This document shows positions 22,339 through 31,795 of a stretch of DNA of 64,000 nucleotides, in pieces. The notes beneath the pieces are model-generated. The model made no database searches and had not been told where the DNA came from. It saw only the letters and a program-made list of their open reading frames with translations. The DNA is from Rhizobium gallicum bv. gallicum R602sp (GTDB lineage: Bacteria > Pseudomonadota > Alphaproteobacteria > Rhizobiales > Rhizobiaceae): NCBI RefSeq assembly GCF_000816845.1, contig NZ_CP006877.1, positions 1,865,501 through 1,929,500 of the forward strand. Reading direction: 5' to 3'. The stretch's first letter is position 1. Each line of letters opens with the position of its first letter. Position numbers and translations under genes: made by a program.

Positions 22339-25125
22339 TTGACTGAACAAACACCCCCAGGTGGCGGGAAGCTCCCGCCAGGCATCGAGCCCATCTCCAT
22401 CATGGAGGAAATGCAGCGGTCCTATCTCGATTACGCGATGAGCGTCATCGTCAGCCGCGCGCTTCCGGACGTGCGCGACGGCCTCAAGCCTGTGCACCGG
22501 CGCATCCTCTATGGGATGTCCGAGCTCGGCATCGACTGGAACAAAAAATACGTCAAATGCGCCCGCGTCACCGGTGACGTGATGGGTAAATACCATCCGC
22601 ACGGCAATGCCGCGATCTACGACGCACTTGCCCGTATGGCGCAGGATTGGTCGCTCCGCCTGCCGCTGATCGACGGCCAGGGCAATTTCGGCTCCGTCGA
22701 CGGAGACCCGCCGGCGGCCGAACGTTACACGGAATGCCGTCTGCAAAGGGCGGCCCATTCTCTGCTCGACGACCTCGACAAGGAAACGGTCGACTTCCGC
22801 GACAACTACGACGGCACGCTCTCCGAGCCCGTCGTGGTGCCCGCGAAGTTCCCGAACCTTTTGGTCAACGGGGCAGGCGGCATTGCCGTCGGTATGGCGA
22901 CCAATATTCCGCCGCACAACCTGACCGAAGTCATCAACGGCTGCATCGCGCTGATCGATGATCCAGCGATTGAACTGCCGGAGCTCATGCAGATCATTCC
23001 CGGTCCGGATTTTCCGACTGGTGCGAAAATCCTTGGCCGCGCCGGCATCCGCTCGGCTTATGAAACCGGCCGTGGTTCCGTGATCATGCGCGGCGTTGCC
23101 GCGATCGAGCCGATGCGTGGCGACCGCGAGCAGATCATCATCACCGAGATCCCGTATCAGGTGAACAAGGCGACGATGATCGAGAAAATGGCCGAGCTGG
23201 TGCGCGACAAGCGCATCGAGGGCATCTCCGATCTCCGCGACGAATCCGACCGCCAGGGCTATCGCGTCGTCATCGAGCTGAAACGCGATGCCAATGCCGA
23301 AGTCATCCTGAACCAGCTTTATCGCTACACGCCGCTGCAGACCTCCTTCGGCTGCAACATGGTGGCGCTGAACGGCGGCAAGCCCGAACAGATGAACCTT
23401 CTCGATATGCTCCGCGCATTCGTCTTCTTCCGCGAGGAGGTCGTTAGCCGGAGAACGAAATTCCTTCTTCGCAAGGCGCGCGAACGTGCGCATGTCTTGG
23501 TGGGTCTCGCGATTGCGGTCGCCAATATCGATGAAGTGATCCGCGTCATCCGCCAGGCGCCCGATCCGCAGTCCGCGCGCGAAGAGCTGATGACGCGCCG
23601 CTGGCCCGCGGAAGATGTTGAAAGCCTGATCCGCCTCATCGACGACCCGCGTCATCGTATCAACGAGGATATGACCTATAACCTCTCGGAAGAGCAGGCG
23701 CGGGCAATCCTCGAGCTCCGCCTTGCCCGCCTGACAGCGCTCGGCCGCGATGAAATCGGCGACGAACTCAACAAGATCGGCGACGAGATCAAGGATTATC
23801 TCGATATCCTGTCGTCCCGCGTCCGCATCCAGACGATCGTCAAAGACGAGCTGACATCGGTTCGCGACGAATTCGGCACGCCGCGCCGCACCGAGATCGT
23901 CGACGGTGGCCTCGAAATGGACGACGAGGACCTTATTGCCCGCGAGGACATGGTCGTTACCGTTTCGCACCTCGGCTATATCAAGCGCGTGCCGCTGACG
24001 ACCTATCGGGCCCAGCGACGCGGCGGTAAGGGCCGCTCCGGCATGACGACGCGCGACGAGGATTTCGTTAGCCGGCTATTCGTGGTTAATACCCACACGC
24101 CGGTCCTTTTCTTCTCCTCGCGAGGCATCGTCTACAAGGAAAAGGTCTGGCGCCTACCGATCGGCACCCCGACGTCTCGGGGCAAGGCGCTGATCAACAT
24201 GCTGCCGCTGGCACCTGGCGAACGCATCACCACGATCCTGCCTTTGCCGGAGGACGAGGAGAGCTGGGAAAGCCTCGACGTCATGTTCTCGACGACACGC
24301 GGCACGGTACGCCGCAACAAGCTGTCAGATTTTGTCCAGGTAAACCGTAATGGCAAGATCGCCATGAAGCTCGAGGAGGAGGGCGATGAAATCCTCTCCG
24401 TCGAGACCTGCACCGAACATGATGACGTTCTGTTGACGACGGCGCTCGGCCAGTGCATCCGCTTCCAGGTCGATGATGTCCGTGTCTTTGCGGGCCGCAA
24501 TTCGATCGGCGTGCGCGGTATCAACCTCGGCAATGGCGACCGCATCATCTCGATGACTATCGTGGGCCATGTCGATGCCGAACCTTGGGAGCGGGCTGCC
24601 TACCTCAAGCGTTCCGCTGTCGAACGCCGCGCCACGGGTGTCGACGAGGAGGATATCGCCCTGGTCGGCGAGGAAGTCACCGAAGAGGGACTGCTGACAG
24701 ACGAGCGCTACGAGGAACTGAAGGCACGCGAACAATTCGTGCTGACAGTGTCACAGAAGGGCTTCGGCAAGCGGTCGTCTTCCTACGACTTCCGCATCTC
24801 CGGTCGCGGCGGCAAGGGCATTCGCGCCACCGATACCTCCAAGACGAGCGAGATCGGCGAACTCGTCGCCGCTTTCCCGGTCGACGAGGGCGACCAGATC
24901 ATGTTGGTCTCGGATGGCGGGCAGCTGATCCGCGTCCCGGTCGGCGGCATACGCATCGCCAGCCGCGCCACCAAGGGCGTGACGATCTTCTCGACCGCCA
25001 AGGATGAAAAGGTCGTCTCCGTCGAGCGCATCAGCGAGCCGGAGGATGACGGCGAGGAGGTTGGCGAGATCGTCAACGAAACGCCGATTGAAGGTGGCGA
25101 GGCGCCACCTGCAACGGAAGAATAA
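22339..25125 (+). CDS. gyrA: DNA gyrase subunit A
   Basis: GyrA cuts and rejoins DNA for negative supercoiling, with GyrB. The 928-residue protein is of the alphaproteobacterial size. The catalytic tyrosine is Tyr130 (AERYTECR). The GyrA-box QRRGGKG lies near residue 556, followed by the beta-pinwheel C-terminal domain. The start is a TTG at 22339 ([10 protein letters not shown]), matching the usual rhizobial N-terminus; the ribosome site is weak. In the quinolone region the residue equal to E. coli Ser83 is Ala91 and Asp82 is Asn90. A strong terminator follows. Confidence 0.97.
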   Translation: MTEQTPPGGGKLPPGIEPISIMEEMQRSYLDYAMSVIVSRALPDVRDGLKPVHRRILYGMSELGIDWNKKYVKCARVTGDVMGKYHPHGNAAIYDALARMAQDWSLRLPLIDGQGNFGSVDGDPPAAERYTECRLQRAAHSLLDDLDKETVDFRDNYDGTLSEPVVVPAKFPNLLVNGAGGIAVGMATNIPPHNLTEVINGCIALIDDPAIELPELMQIIPGPDFPTGAKILGRAGIRSAYETGRGSVIMRGVAAIEPMRGDREQIIITEIPYQVNKATMIEKMAELVRDKRIEGISDLRDESDRQGYRVVIELKRDANAEVILNQLYRYTPLQTSFGCNMVALNGGKPEQMNLLDMLRAFVFFREEVVSRRTKFLLRKARERAHVLVGLAIAVANIDEVIRVIRQAPDPQSAREELMTRRWPAEDVESLIRLIDDPRHRINEDMTYNLSEEQARAILELRLARLTALGRDEIGDELNKIGDEIKDYLDILSSRVRIQTIVKDELTSVRDEFGTPRRTEIVDGGLEMDDEDLIAREDMVVTVSHLGYIKRVPLTTYRAQRRGGKGRSGMTTRDEDFVSRLFVVNTHTPVLFFSSRGIVYKEKVWRLPIGTPTSRGKALINMLPLAPGERITTILPLPEDEESWESLDVMFSTTRGTVRRNKLSDFVQVNRNGKIAMKLEEEGDEILSVETCTEHDDVLLTTALGQCIRFQVDDVRVFAGRNSIGVRGINLGNGDRIISMTIVGHVDAEPWERAAYLKRSAVERRATGVDEEDIALVGEEVTEEGLLTDERYEELKAREQFVLTVSQKGFGKRSSSYDFRISGRGGKGIRATDTSKTSEIGELVAAFPVDEGDQIMLVSDGGQLIRVPVGGIRIASRATKGVTIFSTAKDEKVVSVERISEPEDDGEEVGEIVNETPIEGGEAPPATEE

Positions 25126-25146
25126 TTCAACCAGGCTTTGGTTGAG

Positions 25147-25176
25147 AACCGGGCGGCCCCTGCCGCCCGGTTTTTT
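25147..25176 (+). terminator. Terminator of gyrA
   Basis: Perfect 10-bp stem AACCGGGCGG/CCGCCCGGTT with a six-base loop and a T run, 22 bases after the gyrA stop. Confidence 0.9.
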
Positions 25177-25269
25177 GTAAGCAAAATCAACCTCCACCTT
25201 CGGTTGAGGATTTGAGAGACCTCGATGCTTGGACCGCTAGACCTGGCCGAGACATGAAACGGAGCTTTT

Positions 25270-25382
25270 ATGGATGACCGCTCCCACGGGCTTCGGCGGA
25301 AGCCCTTCAACCTGCCCTTCAACCTGCGACCATTCCTCGTCTGTCAGATCCGTGAGGTAACGGCGTCTTCGTATTGCGCTCA
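25270..25382 (-). pseudogene. Fragment resembling an IS5-type transposase N-terminus
   Basis: Read on the minus strand from about 25382, one frame gives RRRYLTDLTDEEWSQVEG, which resembles the start of IS5-family transposases (Y-x-S/T-D-L-T/S-D-E-x-W). It stops after some 30 codons without the rest of the gene. A 12-base tandem repeat CCCTTCAACCTG (25303-25326) lies inside. Probably an old insertion-sequence remnant. Confidence 0.35.
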
Positions 25383-25817
25383 ACTGAGTTCTTGGGCGAG
25401 TCCGATGAGAAGCCCTTCGGGCCCACGGATGTAGCAGAGCCGATACGCGTTTTTATACTGGACTACTTCGCCTACGAGTTGGGCGCTGCGCCTGCGGAGC
25501 CTTTCAAGCGTCTCGTCGATGTCGTCCACGGTGAACATGACGCGGAGGTAGCCTAAGGCGTTGACCGGGGCGTTCCGGTGATCTGCGACGACTGGCGGCG
25601 TGAGGAAGCGGGAAAGCTCGAGCCGGCTGTGGCCGTCCGGTGTGCGCATCATGGCAATCTCGACATGCTGATCGCCCAGTCCAGTGACGCGTCCGGCCCA
25701 TTCTCCTTCGATTGTGGCTCGCCCTTCGAGCTCGAGGCCGAGTTCGCGAAAAAAATCAATCGTCCCGCCGAGATCTTCGACGACGATTCCTACATTGTCC
25801 ATCCGCTTGAGCGCCAT
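25380..25817 (-). CDS. VOC family (glyoxalase/dioxygenase-like) protein
   Basis: A 145-residue protein of the vicinal-oxygen-chelate superfamily. It has the beta-alpha-beta-beta-beta pattern twice: KRMDNVGIVVEDLGGTIDFF at the start and LGYLRVMFTVDDIDETLERL in the middle, ending YIRGPEGLLIGLAQEL. Metal-ligand candidates are present, including a conserved glutamate in the last strand region. The ATG at 25817 follows a TTGGAG site. Reaction unknown; single gene. Confidence 0.85.
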   Translation of the reverse strand: MALKRMDNVGIVVEDLGGTIDFFRELGLELEGRATIEGEWAGRVTGLGDQHVEIAMMRTPDGHSRLELSRFLTPPVVADHRNAPVNALGYLRVMFTVDDIDETLERLRRRSAQLVGEVVQYKNAYRLCYIRGPEGLLIGLAQELS

Positions 25818-26312
25818 GTTTCCAATCTCCAAGGTGTCGTTTCAATCTACAAGGTGTCGCCTTGTCTAACAAAAGACGTTTGAGGCGCCCCAACACCCGA
25901 CAGCCATCCACGCCCAATTTGCTGTTTTCAACATCAGAAGCTTGAATCATGGACTGCCTAAAACCGCCATCCGGTCTTCAAACGGTCTTTAAGACCGTTA
26001 CACCCACATTCTTTCGGATGTTGCCAAAGCAGGAGGCAGTATCCCGCGAAATTGCCGGCATTGACGACCTCATGGAGTGGTTCACGGTACGGCAGGCACC
26101 GACCGGCGAGATGATCGCGGTTTACCGCGTATGGGGGGTGAAAGCGACAGGCCGCTTGTCTCGGTGAAGATTGCCGCTCTCGCACAACTTGCTGCGCGAC
26201 GCGCCGATTGCCGATCCGTGGATCGCAGGCTCTACGCTTCCGGTGTCTTGATGGCGCTGCTTTTCCGCAAAAGCGTTGCCTAGCCTGGCCGCCGGCCCGA
26301 AACGGTCCAAAG
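25818..26312. other. Intergenic stretch without a recognised gene
   Basis: About 500 bases. A 72-codon frame (25949-26167) exists but has no recognisable features and no clear ribosome site, so I do not call it. The right end holds a terminator for the small-protein operon. Confidence 0.4.
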
Positions 26313-26347
26313 AAAAAGCCGGACGCGGGGACAGCGTCCGGCTTTTT
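26313..26347. terminator. Bidirectional terminator
   Basis: Perfect 9-bp stem GCCGGACGC/GCGTCCGGC, seven-base loop, with AAAAA before and TTTTT after. It sits 50 bases downstream of the minus-strand small-membrane-protein genes. Confidence 0.88.
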
Positions 26348-26399
26348 GAATGGCCCCGAGCGCTGGAGGGGAAGGCGCTCAAGGGCAGGGGAACTCAAC

Positions 26400-26537
26400 T
26401 CAGAAAGTGCTGTGCTTCTTCTCGTTGAACGCCTTCACTTCTTCGCTTTCGCGGCGAAGCGCGGAAACCGTTGACGCCACAGACACGATGAACATGACGC
26501 TGATGAGAGCGGTAAGAACAGTCAAGATCGTGAACAT
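26400..26537 (-). CDS. Small membrane protein (45 aa)
   Basis: A 45-residue frame, MFTILTVLTALISVMFIVSV onward, with one membrane span at about residues 2-24 followed by a charged tail (ALRRESEEVKAFNEKK). The ATG at 26537 has a good GGAAAGGA site seven bases upstream. It lies 33 bases downstream of another tiny membrane protein on the same strand and ends before a strong terminator, so it looks like a real operon member. Function unknown; no family recognised. Confidence 0.68.
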   Translation of the reverse strand: MFTILTVLTALISVMFIVSVASTVSALRRESEEVKAFNEKKHSTF

Positions 26538-26570
26538 AGGCAATCCTTTCCGAAGTTGCGTTCACGTTCC

Positions 26571-26726
26571 TCAGTACTGGCTTATGATGGCCGTGCGGGC
26601 CGAAGCATAAGGACCATATACCTTGGACGTATCGGTCTTCTGGTCATAGAGTGCGACAGTTGCGGTAAGCATTCCCGTGATCATTGCCATCCAGAATACA
26701 TTGATGATGGTAATCTTATCGGGCAT
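26571..26726 (-). CDS. Small membrane protein (51 aa)
   Basis: A 51-residue frame starting MPDKITIINVFWMAMITGML, with a single hydrophobic span at about residues 6-26 and a polar tail. The ATG at 26726 is chosen over an in-frame start ten codons upstream because it follows a GAAGGGA site. It is first of two tiny genes ending at the 26313 terminator. A 40-base promoter-like block (26833-26872) lies upstream and recurs before the next small gene. Function unknown. Confidence 0.62.
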   Translation of the reverse strand: MPDKITIINVFWMAMITGMLTATVALYDQKTDTSKVYGPYASARTAIISQY

Positions 26727-26832
26727 CTTGTTTTCCCTTCGTGCAGCGTATCGCATCTACGCTTCGGTTAAGTGAACGTGTCCGTCTAAAAATGGTTCCG
26801 GCGGACGTTGGCATGTCGTTTAGCAAGCGCGG

Positions 26833-26872
26833 TCTGAAGCGACCTTGAATGCCTTGTTCATCTGGCGTTCAG
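26833..26872 (-). promoter_or_regulatory. Conserved upstream block, copy 1
   Basis: Read on the minus strand: CTGAACG-N2-AGATGAA-N4-GC-N-TTCAA and, ten bases on, TTCAGA. It matches copy 2 (27114-27153) at 29 of 40 positions. TGAA repeats one helical turn apart suggest binding by an OmpR-type response regulator. A TAAACG -10-like hexamer follows. It lies 107 bases upstream of the 51-residue gene. Confidence 0.5.
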
Positions 26873-26888
26873 ATTCGGGAGCTGGGTC

Positions 26889-27041
26889 TCAACGCGCTCT
26901 TCCGAGCTGGCGCATGATGGCGTGATGCTCGCTGACTTCGGCGCGCACCCAGCGCATCGTATAGCGTTCCTGCAGGTAGCCATATGCCAGTTCCGCAAGT
27001 AGGGAGAGAGCCACGGCAAGGGCGAGAAGCAGGATCAGCAT
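26889..27041 (-). CDS. Small membrane protein (50 aa)
   Basis: A 50-residue frame starting MLILLLALAVALSLLAELAY, with one membrane span at residues 2-20 and a basic, amphipathic tail (YLQERYTMRWVRAEVSEHH). The ATG at 27041 has only a weak GAAAG site. It is preceded by copy 2 of the conserved block and followed by copy 1, which belongs to the next gene. Position and the shared promoter pattern support it as a real gene. Function unknown. Confidence 0.6.
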   Translation of the reverse strand: MLILLLALAVALSLLAELAYGYLQERYTMRWVRAEVSEHHAIMRQLGRAR

Positions 27042-27113
27042 GTCGATATCTTTCGGAAGTGTCCGATGCGGGTGGCATCGGCTGCGTTGGTGTTTCCGAT
27101 TATGCGCACCGCT

Positions 27114-27153
27114 TCTGAAACCGCGTTGAACGCGGCATTCATCTACCGTTCAG
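27114..27153 (-). promoter_or_regulatory. Conserved upstream block, copy 2
   Basis: Same pattern as 26833-26872: CTGAACG-N2-AGATGAA-N4-GC-N-TTCAA, then TTCAGA, with CATAAT as a -10-like hexamer about 13 bases beyond. It is 73 bases upstream of the 50-residue gene and also lies in the gap before coaD on the other strand. Confidence 0.5.
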
Positions 27154-27222
27154 CAGGCGGCAAATGACTTGCGGGATGCGGGTTTCCATGACAAAAGGCA
27201 TCGAACAAAACGGCCGGGTCCT

Positions 27223-27717
27223 ATGACGACTGCTTTTTATCCGGGGTCCTTCGACCCGCTCACCAACGGACACCTGGACGTGCTCGTCCAGGCGCTGAAC
27301 ATCGCCGAAAGAGTGATCGTCGCGATCGGCATCCACCCCGGCAAGGCGCCGCTGTTTTCCTTTGAGGAGAGGGCGGAGCTGATCCGAAACGCGCTTGCCG
27401 ATGCCATGCCGCAGAAAAGCGACAGCATCTCTGTAGTCTCCTTCGACAATCTGGTCGTAGATGCCGCGCGCATGCATGGCGCGGCGCTGCTCATTCGCGG
27501 CCTTCGTGATGGCACCGACCTCGACTACGAAATGCAGATGGCGGGCATGAATCGGCAGATGGCACCGGATGTGCAGACCATCTTTCTGCCGGCAGGGACG
27601 GCCTCACGGCCAATTACCGCCACATTGGTCCGTCAAATCGCGGCCATGGGCGGCGACGTCAGCGCCTTTGTGCCGGCCGCCGTTTTGAAGGCCCTTCGAT
27701 CCAAGCGCAAATCTTGA
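27223..27717 (+). CDS. coaD: Phosphopantetheine adenylyltransferase
   Basis: CoaD transfers AMP from ATP to 4'-phosphopantetheine, the next-to-last step of coenzyme A synthesis. The 164-residue protein is of normal length with the nucleotidyltransferase motif [17 protein letters not shown] at the start (T/H-x-G-H) and the ISSTxVR-like ITATLVRQI near residue 125. The start MTTAFYPGS at 27223 was chosen by homology; 18 in-frame codons precede it. It heads a run with ppiA and ppiB. Confidence 0.96.
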   Translation: MTTAFYPGSFDPLTNGHLDVLVQALNIAERVIVAIGIHPGKAPLFSFEERAELIRNALADAMPQKSDSISVVSFDNLVVDAARMHGAALLIRGLRDGTDLDYEMQMAGMNRQMAPDVQTIFLPAGTASRPITATLVRQIAAMGGDVSAFVPAAVLKALRSKRKS

Positions 27718-27744
27718 GGCGTTTTCCGCCGCAACGGAGCTCAC

Positions 27745-28311
27745 ATGAAACTTTTCTATATTGCATTTGCCGGCGTGCTTTACCTCGCCTCCTTCGTTGG
27801 CGACGTGTTTGCCCAGGCCGACCACACGCTGACGATCCAACTCAAGGATGGTCCCGTCGTGGTCCAGCTGATGCCGGACGTGGCTCCCAAGCACGTAGCG
27901 CAGATCGAGGCGCTGGCGAAGAAGGGGGCCTATGACAACGTGGCCTTCCACCGCGTCATCGACGGCTTCATGGCGCAGACCGGCGACGTACAGTACGGCA
28001 ATATGTCGAAGGGCTACGATCCGAGCCTTGCGGGCACCGGCGGCTCCGATCTGCCGAACATCCCGGCCGAATTCTCCAAGAAACAGTTTGTTCGCGGCAC
28101 GGTGGGCATGGCGCGTGCCCAGGATCCGAATTCGGCAAACTCGCAGTTCTTCATCATGTTCGCGGACGGCTCCTTTCTGAACGGCCAGTACACGGTGGTC
28201 GGCAAAGTCGTCTCCGGCATGGAAAACGTCGACAAGATCAAGCGCGGCGCCGGCCAGAACGGCGAAGTGACCGATCCCGACCGCATGGTCAAAGTTACCG
28301 CCGGCAAGTAA
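27745..28311 (+). CDS. ppiA: Periplasmic peptidyl-prolyl cis-trans isomerase (cyclophilin)
   Basis: A 188-residue cyclophilin that speeds proline isomerisation in folding proteins. A signal peptide (MKLFYIAFAGVLYLASFVGD, cleavage near VFAQA) sends it to the periplasm. Core motifs are FHRVIDGFMAQTGDV with the catalytic arginine, and GTVGMARAQDPNSANSQFFI. It lies 28 bases after coaD and just before a cytoplasmic cyclophilin, so the pair probably arose by duplication. Confidence 0.93.
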   Translation: MKLFYIAFAGVLYLASFVGDVFAQADHTLTIQLKDGPVVVQLMPDVAPKHVAQIEALAKKGAYDNVAFHRVIDGFMAQTGDVQYGNMSKGYDPSLAGTGGSDLPNIPAEFSKKQFVRGTVGMARAQDPNSANSQFFIMFADGSFLNGQYTVVGKVVSGMENVDKIKRGAGQNGEVTDPDRMVKVTAGK

Positions 28312-28334
28312 TTAGTGAAACGAGGAGAATGAAA

Positions 28335-28844
28335 ATGGCCGAGATCAAGGATCCGGAAAACACCGTTATCCTGGAAACCACCAAGGGCAAGGTTGTCATC
28401 CAGCTGCTGCCGCAGGTGGCCCCCGAGCATGTCGCCCGGATTAAGGAGCTTTCTCGCGAGAAGGCCTATGACGGTGTTGTCTTCCACCGCGTCATCCCCG
28501 ACTTCATGGCGCAGACCGGCGACGTCCAGTTCGGCAAGAAGGGCGGCGAGAACTTCAACCCGGGCCGCGCCGGCATGGGTGGCTCGTCGAAGCCTGACCT
28601 GAAGGCCGAATTCTCCGCGACGCCGCATGTCCGCGGCACCTGCTCGATGGCGCGTTCGCAAAGTCCGAACTCGGCAAACAGCCAGTTCTTCATCTGCTTC
28701 ACCGATGCGCCGTGGCTGAACAAGCAATACTCCGTCTGGGGCCAGGTGATCGAAGGCATGGATGTGGTTGACACGATCAAGAAGGGCGAGCCGGTCAGCG
28801 ATCCGGACTCCATCGTCTCGATGCGGGTTGCCGCCGACGCCTGA
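28335..28844 (+). CDS. ppiB: Cytoplasmic peptidyl-prolyl cis-trans isomerase (cyclophilin)
   Basis: A 169-residue cyclophilin without a signal peptide, so cytoplasmic. It has FHRVIPDFMAQTGDVQFG and GTCSMARSQSPNSANSQFFI. The ATG at 28335 is preferred to the ATG two codons earlier because the GAGGAG site at 28322 is then seven bases away. It is 23 bases after ppiA's stop and is followed by a hairpin terminator before queA. Confidence 0.94.
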   Translation: MAEIKDPENTVILETTKGKVVIQLLPQVAPEHVARIKELSREKAYDGVVFHRVIPDFMAQTGDVQFGKKGGENFNPGRAGMGGSSKPDLKAEFSATPHVRGTCSMARSQSPNSANSQFFICFTDAPWLNKQYSVWGQVIEGMDVVDTIKKGEPVSDPDSIVSMRVAADA

Positions 28845-28858
28845 TTGTGATTTCTGCT

Positions 28859-28899
28859 GAAACCCGCCCTTGCGCGACGGCGCCGGGCGGGTTTCGCTT
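28859..28899 (+). terminator. Terminator after ppiB
   Basis: 10-bp stem GAAACCCGCC/GGCGGGTTTC with a 17-base loop and a short T-rich tail, 14 bases after the ppiB stop. Confidence 0.6.
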
Positions 28900-28915
28900 T
28901 GCCTGAAAGTGCCCG

Positions 28916-30001
28916 ATGCGCGTAGACCTTTTCGATTTCGACCTTCCGGATGAACGGATCGCCTTGCGGCCCGCCGAGCCCCGCGATAGCGCGCGCCTGC
29001 TCGTCATCGATCCGCATGCTGAACCGGCTCTCGGCGACCATGCCGTCGGCGAGCTGCCGTCGTTCCTGCGGGCAGGGGATGCGCTTGTCTTCAATGACAC
29101 CAAGGTCATTCCCGCGCAGCTCGAGGGCGTCCGCCATCGTGAAGGGGCTGGCGGCCAGCAGGTCTCGGCGACATTGCATATGCGCGTTGGCGCAAGCCGC
29201 TGGAAGGCTTTTTCCAAGCCCGGCAAACGCATTAAGGTCGGCGATCGTATCGCCTTCGGCCACTGCGGTGAAAGCTGTTTCCTCGGCCAACTCGATTGCA
29301 CCGTAGAGGAGAAAGGCGAGGGCGGTGAAGTCACCCTTGCCTTCGATCTTTCCGGCCCGGCGCTGGACGAGGCAATCGCCTCCGTCGGCCATATCCCGCT
29401 GCCGCCCTATATCGCCGCCAAGCGCCCGGACGACGAACGCGACCGCACCGACTACCAGACGATCTATGCCCGCGAGGAAGGTGCCGTCGCAGCGCCCACC
29501 GCCGGCCTGCATTTCACGCCACGACTTTTCGAGGCAATCGACAAGGCCGGCGTCGAGCGCCATTTCGTGACGCTGCATGTCGGCGCCGGTACCTTCCTGC
29601 CGGTCAAGGCCGATGATACTAACGATCACAAGATGCATCTCGAAAGCGGCTATGTCAGCGCCGAGACGGCGGCAAAGCTGAATGCCGTCAAGGCGAGGGG
29701 CGGGCGCATCATTTGTGTCGGCACGACATCGCTACGGCTGATCGAAAGCGCGACCGCGGACGATGGGGGAATCCGCGCTTGGGCGGGCGCCACCGGCATC
29801 TTCATCACCCCCGGCTACCGTTTCAAGGCAGTCGATATCCTGATGACCAACTTCCACCTGCCGCGCTCGACGCTCTTCATGCTGGTTTCGGCCTTTGCGG
29901 GTTTCGAAACCATGCAGGCAGCATACAAACACGCCATTTCGACAGGTTACCGTTTCTATTCATACGGGGATGCGAGCCTACTTTTCCGGAAAGACAGATG
30001 A
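28916..30001 (+). CDS. queA: S-adenosylmethionine:tRNA ribosyltransferase-isomerase QueA
   Basis: QueA moves the ribosyl part of S-adenosylmethionine to 7-aminomethyl-7-deazaguanine in tRNA, giving epoxyqueuosine. The 361-residue protein has standard length and motifs: [19 protein letters not shown] at the start, [25 protein letters not shown], and the C-terminal [19 protein letters not shown]. Its TGA overlaps the tgt ATG, so queA and tgt are coupled; both act in queuosine formation. Confidence 0.97.
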   Translation: MRVDLFDFDLPDERIALRPAEPRDSARLLVIDPHAEPALGDHAVGELPSFLRAGDALVFNDTKVIPAQLEGVRHREGAGGQQVSATLHMRVGASRWKAFSKPGKRIKVGDRIAFGHCGESCFLGQLDCTVEEKGEGGEVTLAFDLSGPALDEAIASVGHIPLPPYIAAKRPDDERDRTDYQTIYAREEGAVAAPTAGLHFTPRLFEAIDKAGVERHFVTLHVGAGTFLPVKADDTNDHKMHLESGYVSAETAAKLNAVKARGGRIICVGTTSLRLIESATADDGGIRAWAGATGIFITPGYRFKAVDILMTNFHLPRSTLFMLVSAFAGFETMQAAYKHAISTGYRFYSYGDASLLFRKDR

Positions 30002-31128
30002 CCGAGAATTTCCAGTTCACGCTCAGAAGGACCGATGCAGGCGCCCGTCTCGGCGAGATCTCAATGCCGCGCGGCACCATCCGCACGCCGGCCTTCATGC
30101 CGGTCGGCACGGTCGGCACTGTCAAGGCCATGTATCTCGACCAAGTTCGCGAAACGGGTGCCGACATCATTCTTGGCAACACCTACCACCTGATGCTGCG
30201 CCCGACGGCAGAGCGCGTGGCCCGCCTCGGCGGCCTCCACAGCCTCATCCGCTGGGAACATCCGATCCTGACGGATTCCGGCGGCTTCCAGGTCATGTCA
30301 CTTTCAGGTCTTCGCAAGCTCGATGAGCAGGGCGTCACCTTCAAGTCGCATGTCGACGGCAGCCTGCATCACATGTCGCCGGAGCGCTCGATCGAAATCC
30401 AGGGGCTGCTCGACTCCGATATCCAGATGCAGCTTGACGAATGCGTGGCGCTTCCGGCTGAACCGCGCGAGATTGAACGCGCAATGGAGCTTTCGCTGCG
30501 CTGGGCTGAACGCTGCAAGGTCGCCTTCGGCAACCAGCTGGGCAAGGCGATGTTCGGCATCGTGCAGGGCGGTGATATTCCGGCACTCCGCATCCGCTCG
30601 GCCGAAGAGCTGGCACAGCTTGACCTCAAGGGCTATGCGGTCGGCGGTCTTGCGGTTGGCGAACCGCAGGACGTCATGCTGAAGATGCTCGACGAAACTT
30701 TGCCGGTGCTGCCCGGCGAAAAGCCGCGCTACCTCATGGGCGTAGGCACGCCCGACGATATCCTGAAATCGGTTGCCCGCGGCATCGACATGTTCGATTG
30801 CGTGATGCCGACACGCTCCGGCCGCCATGGCCTGGCCTTTACCCGCCGCGGCAGGGTCAATATCCGCAACGCTCGCCACGCGGAGGATCTGCGTCCGCTC
30901 GACGAGCAGTCGAATTGCCCGGCCTCGCGCGATTATTCGCGCGCTTATCTCCACCATCTCGTCCGCGCCAACGAGGCGCTCGGCGGCATGCTGCTCTCGT
31001 GGCACAATCTCAGCTACTATCAGGAACTGATGCAGGGCACCCGCACGGCGATTGCCGAGGGTCGCTTCGCCGATTTCATGTCCGAAACCCAGGAGGAATG
31101 GGCAAAGGGCGATCTCGAGCGCGCTTGA
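29998..31128 (+). CDS. tgt: Queuine tRNA-ribosyltransferase (Tgt)
   Basis: Tgt exchanges guanine-34 of GUN-anticodon tRNAs for the preQ1 base, before QueA acts. The 376-residue protein has [20 protein letters not shown] near residue 95, the catalytic region [14 protein letters not shown], and [11 protein letters not shown]. The ATG at 29998 overlaps queA's stop. The C-terminal zinc site is unusual: the C-x-C-x2-C set reads S305-N-C307-P-A-S310, while the fourth ligand His336 is kept. Two zinc cysteines are thus serine. Confidence 0.96.
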   Translation: MTENFQFTLRRTDAGARLGEISMPRGTIRTPAFMPVGTVGTVKAMYLDQVRETGADIILGNTYHLMLRPTAERVARLGGLHSLIRWEHPILTDSGGFQVMSLSGLRKLDEQGVTFKSHVDGSLHHMSPERSIEIQGLLDSDIQMQLDECVALPAEPREIERAMELSLRWAERCKVAFGNQLGKAMFGIVQGGDIPALRIRSAEELAQLDLKGYAVGGLAVGEPQDVMLKMLDETLPVLPGEKPRYLMGVGTPDDILKSVARGIDMFDCVMPTRSGRHGLAFTRRGRVNIRNARHAEDLRPLDEQSNCPASRDYSRAYLHHLVRANEALGGMLLSWHNLSYYQELMQGTRTAIAEGRFADFMSETQEEWAKGDLERA

Positions 31129-31133
31129 GGCTG

Positions 31134-31350
31134 ATGGTCTGCCGGTTGTCGGCGCGAGCCAGCGTGCGCCGCGCCTGACAGGTCCAGATCACCGTCGGGA
31201 CGCTGGTTCTGCTGTCGGTACTGTACGAATTTCGCCTTCATCCGGCAGCTTTTGCTTTCGCCAGCCTTCTCGGCGCCGCGCTCGCATTTTCAGGAATAAG
31301 CGGCTAGCGCGGCCTGGCGATCCTTCTTTCCTGCATTGCATTGGAACAGG
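31134..31350 (+). pseudogene. Broken DUF2892 (YgaP-like) small membrane protein
   Basis: One frame after tgt reads QVQITVGTLVLLSVLYEF and then HPAAFAFASLLGAALAFSG, which strongly resembles the YgaP-like transmembrane (DUF2892) domain with its two hydrophobic helices. A TGA at 31179-31181 lies before this part, and a TAG stands where the family has Trp, after which the frame continues with family-like GLAILLS. Two in-frame stops therefore make it a pseudogene. Inference from pattern, not alignment. Confidence 0.5.
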
Positions 31351-31366
31351 ATCGGCTGCACCGCCG

Positions 31367-31795
31367 TCAAATGCCTTTGCTGTCGGTGTTCGGCACGATC
31401 TGCACGCCGTTGATCTTGTATCCGCCGTCGGGCTGCCGCGTCATCTGGTAGATCGCCGTCCAGTCCTTGCCGTCGCGGCCGGATATTAGGACCTCGTGAT
31501 AGATCATCGCGCCGTTATCGATGGAGCGGCTGCGGCCGAAAGCATAGTTCCCGGGATGATAGACGGGTTCATAGCTCTTCTTCACCATCGCAAAGAAGAC
31601 GCCCTTGTCCGGATACATTGCCTTAATGCCGGGCGCTGCAAAGGAATACGCCGTCTCCGCATCATCCTTCAGGAAGGCCGTAATCTGATCCTCGATGATA
31701 TGCCGCGTCGTCTCGACCGGATCTTCGGCCCGCGCCGGTATCGATACAAAGATCAAAGCAGCACACAGCGCAGACACAGAGGATAAAGCGCGCAT
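31367..31795 (-). CDS. DUF4864 domain-containing exported protein
   Basis: A 142-residue protein with a signal peptide (MRALSSVSALCAALIFVSIP, cleavage near ARA-ED). The mature part fits DUF4864: ITAFLKDDAETAYSFAAPGI, then the conserved QMTRQPDGGYKINGVQI near the end, an NTF2-like fold. The ATG at 31795 follows a GGAGAG site; 37 upstream codons are not typical. Function unknown; probably periplasmic. Single gene convergent with the queA-tgt pair. Confidence 0.85.
   Translation of the reverse strand: MRALSSVSALCAALIFVSIPARAEDPVETTRHIIEDQITAFLKDDAETAYSFAAPGIKAMYPDKGVFFAMVKKSYEPVYHPGNYAFGRSRSIDNGAMIYHEVLISGRDGKDWTAIYQMTRQPDGGYKINGVQIVPNTDSKGI

Noticed and set aside
22255..23970. 571-codon minus-strand open frame opposite gyrA
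   Set aside because: Shadow of gyrA codon bias; no recognisable domain.
25949..26167. 72-codon open frame between the VOC gene and the small-protein operon
   Set aside because: No ribosome site, family pattern or coding-like bias strong enough to call it.
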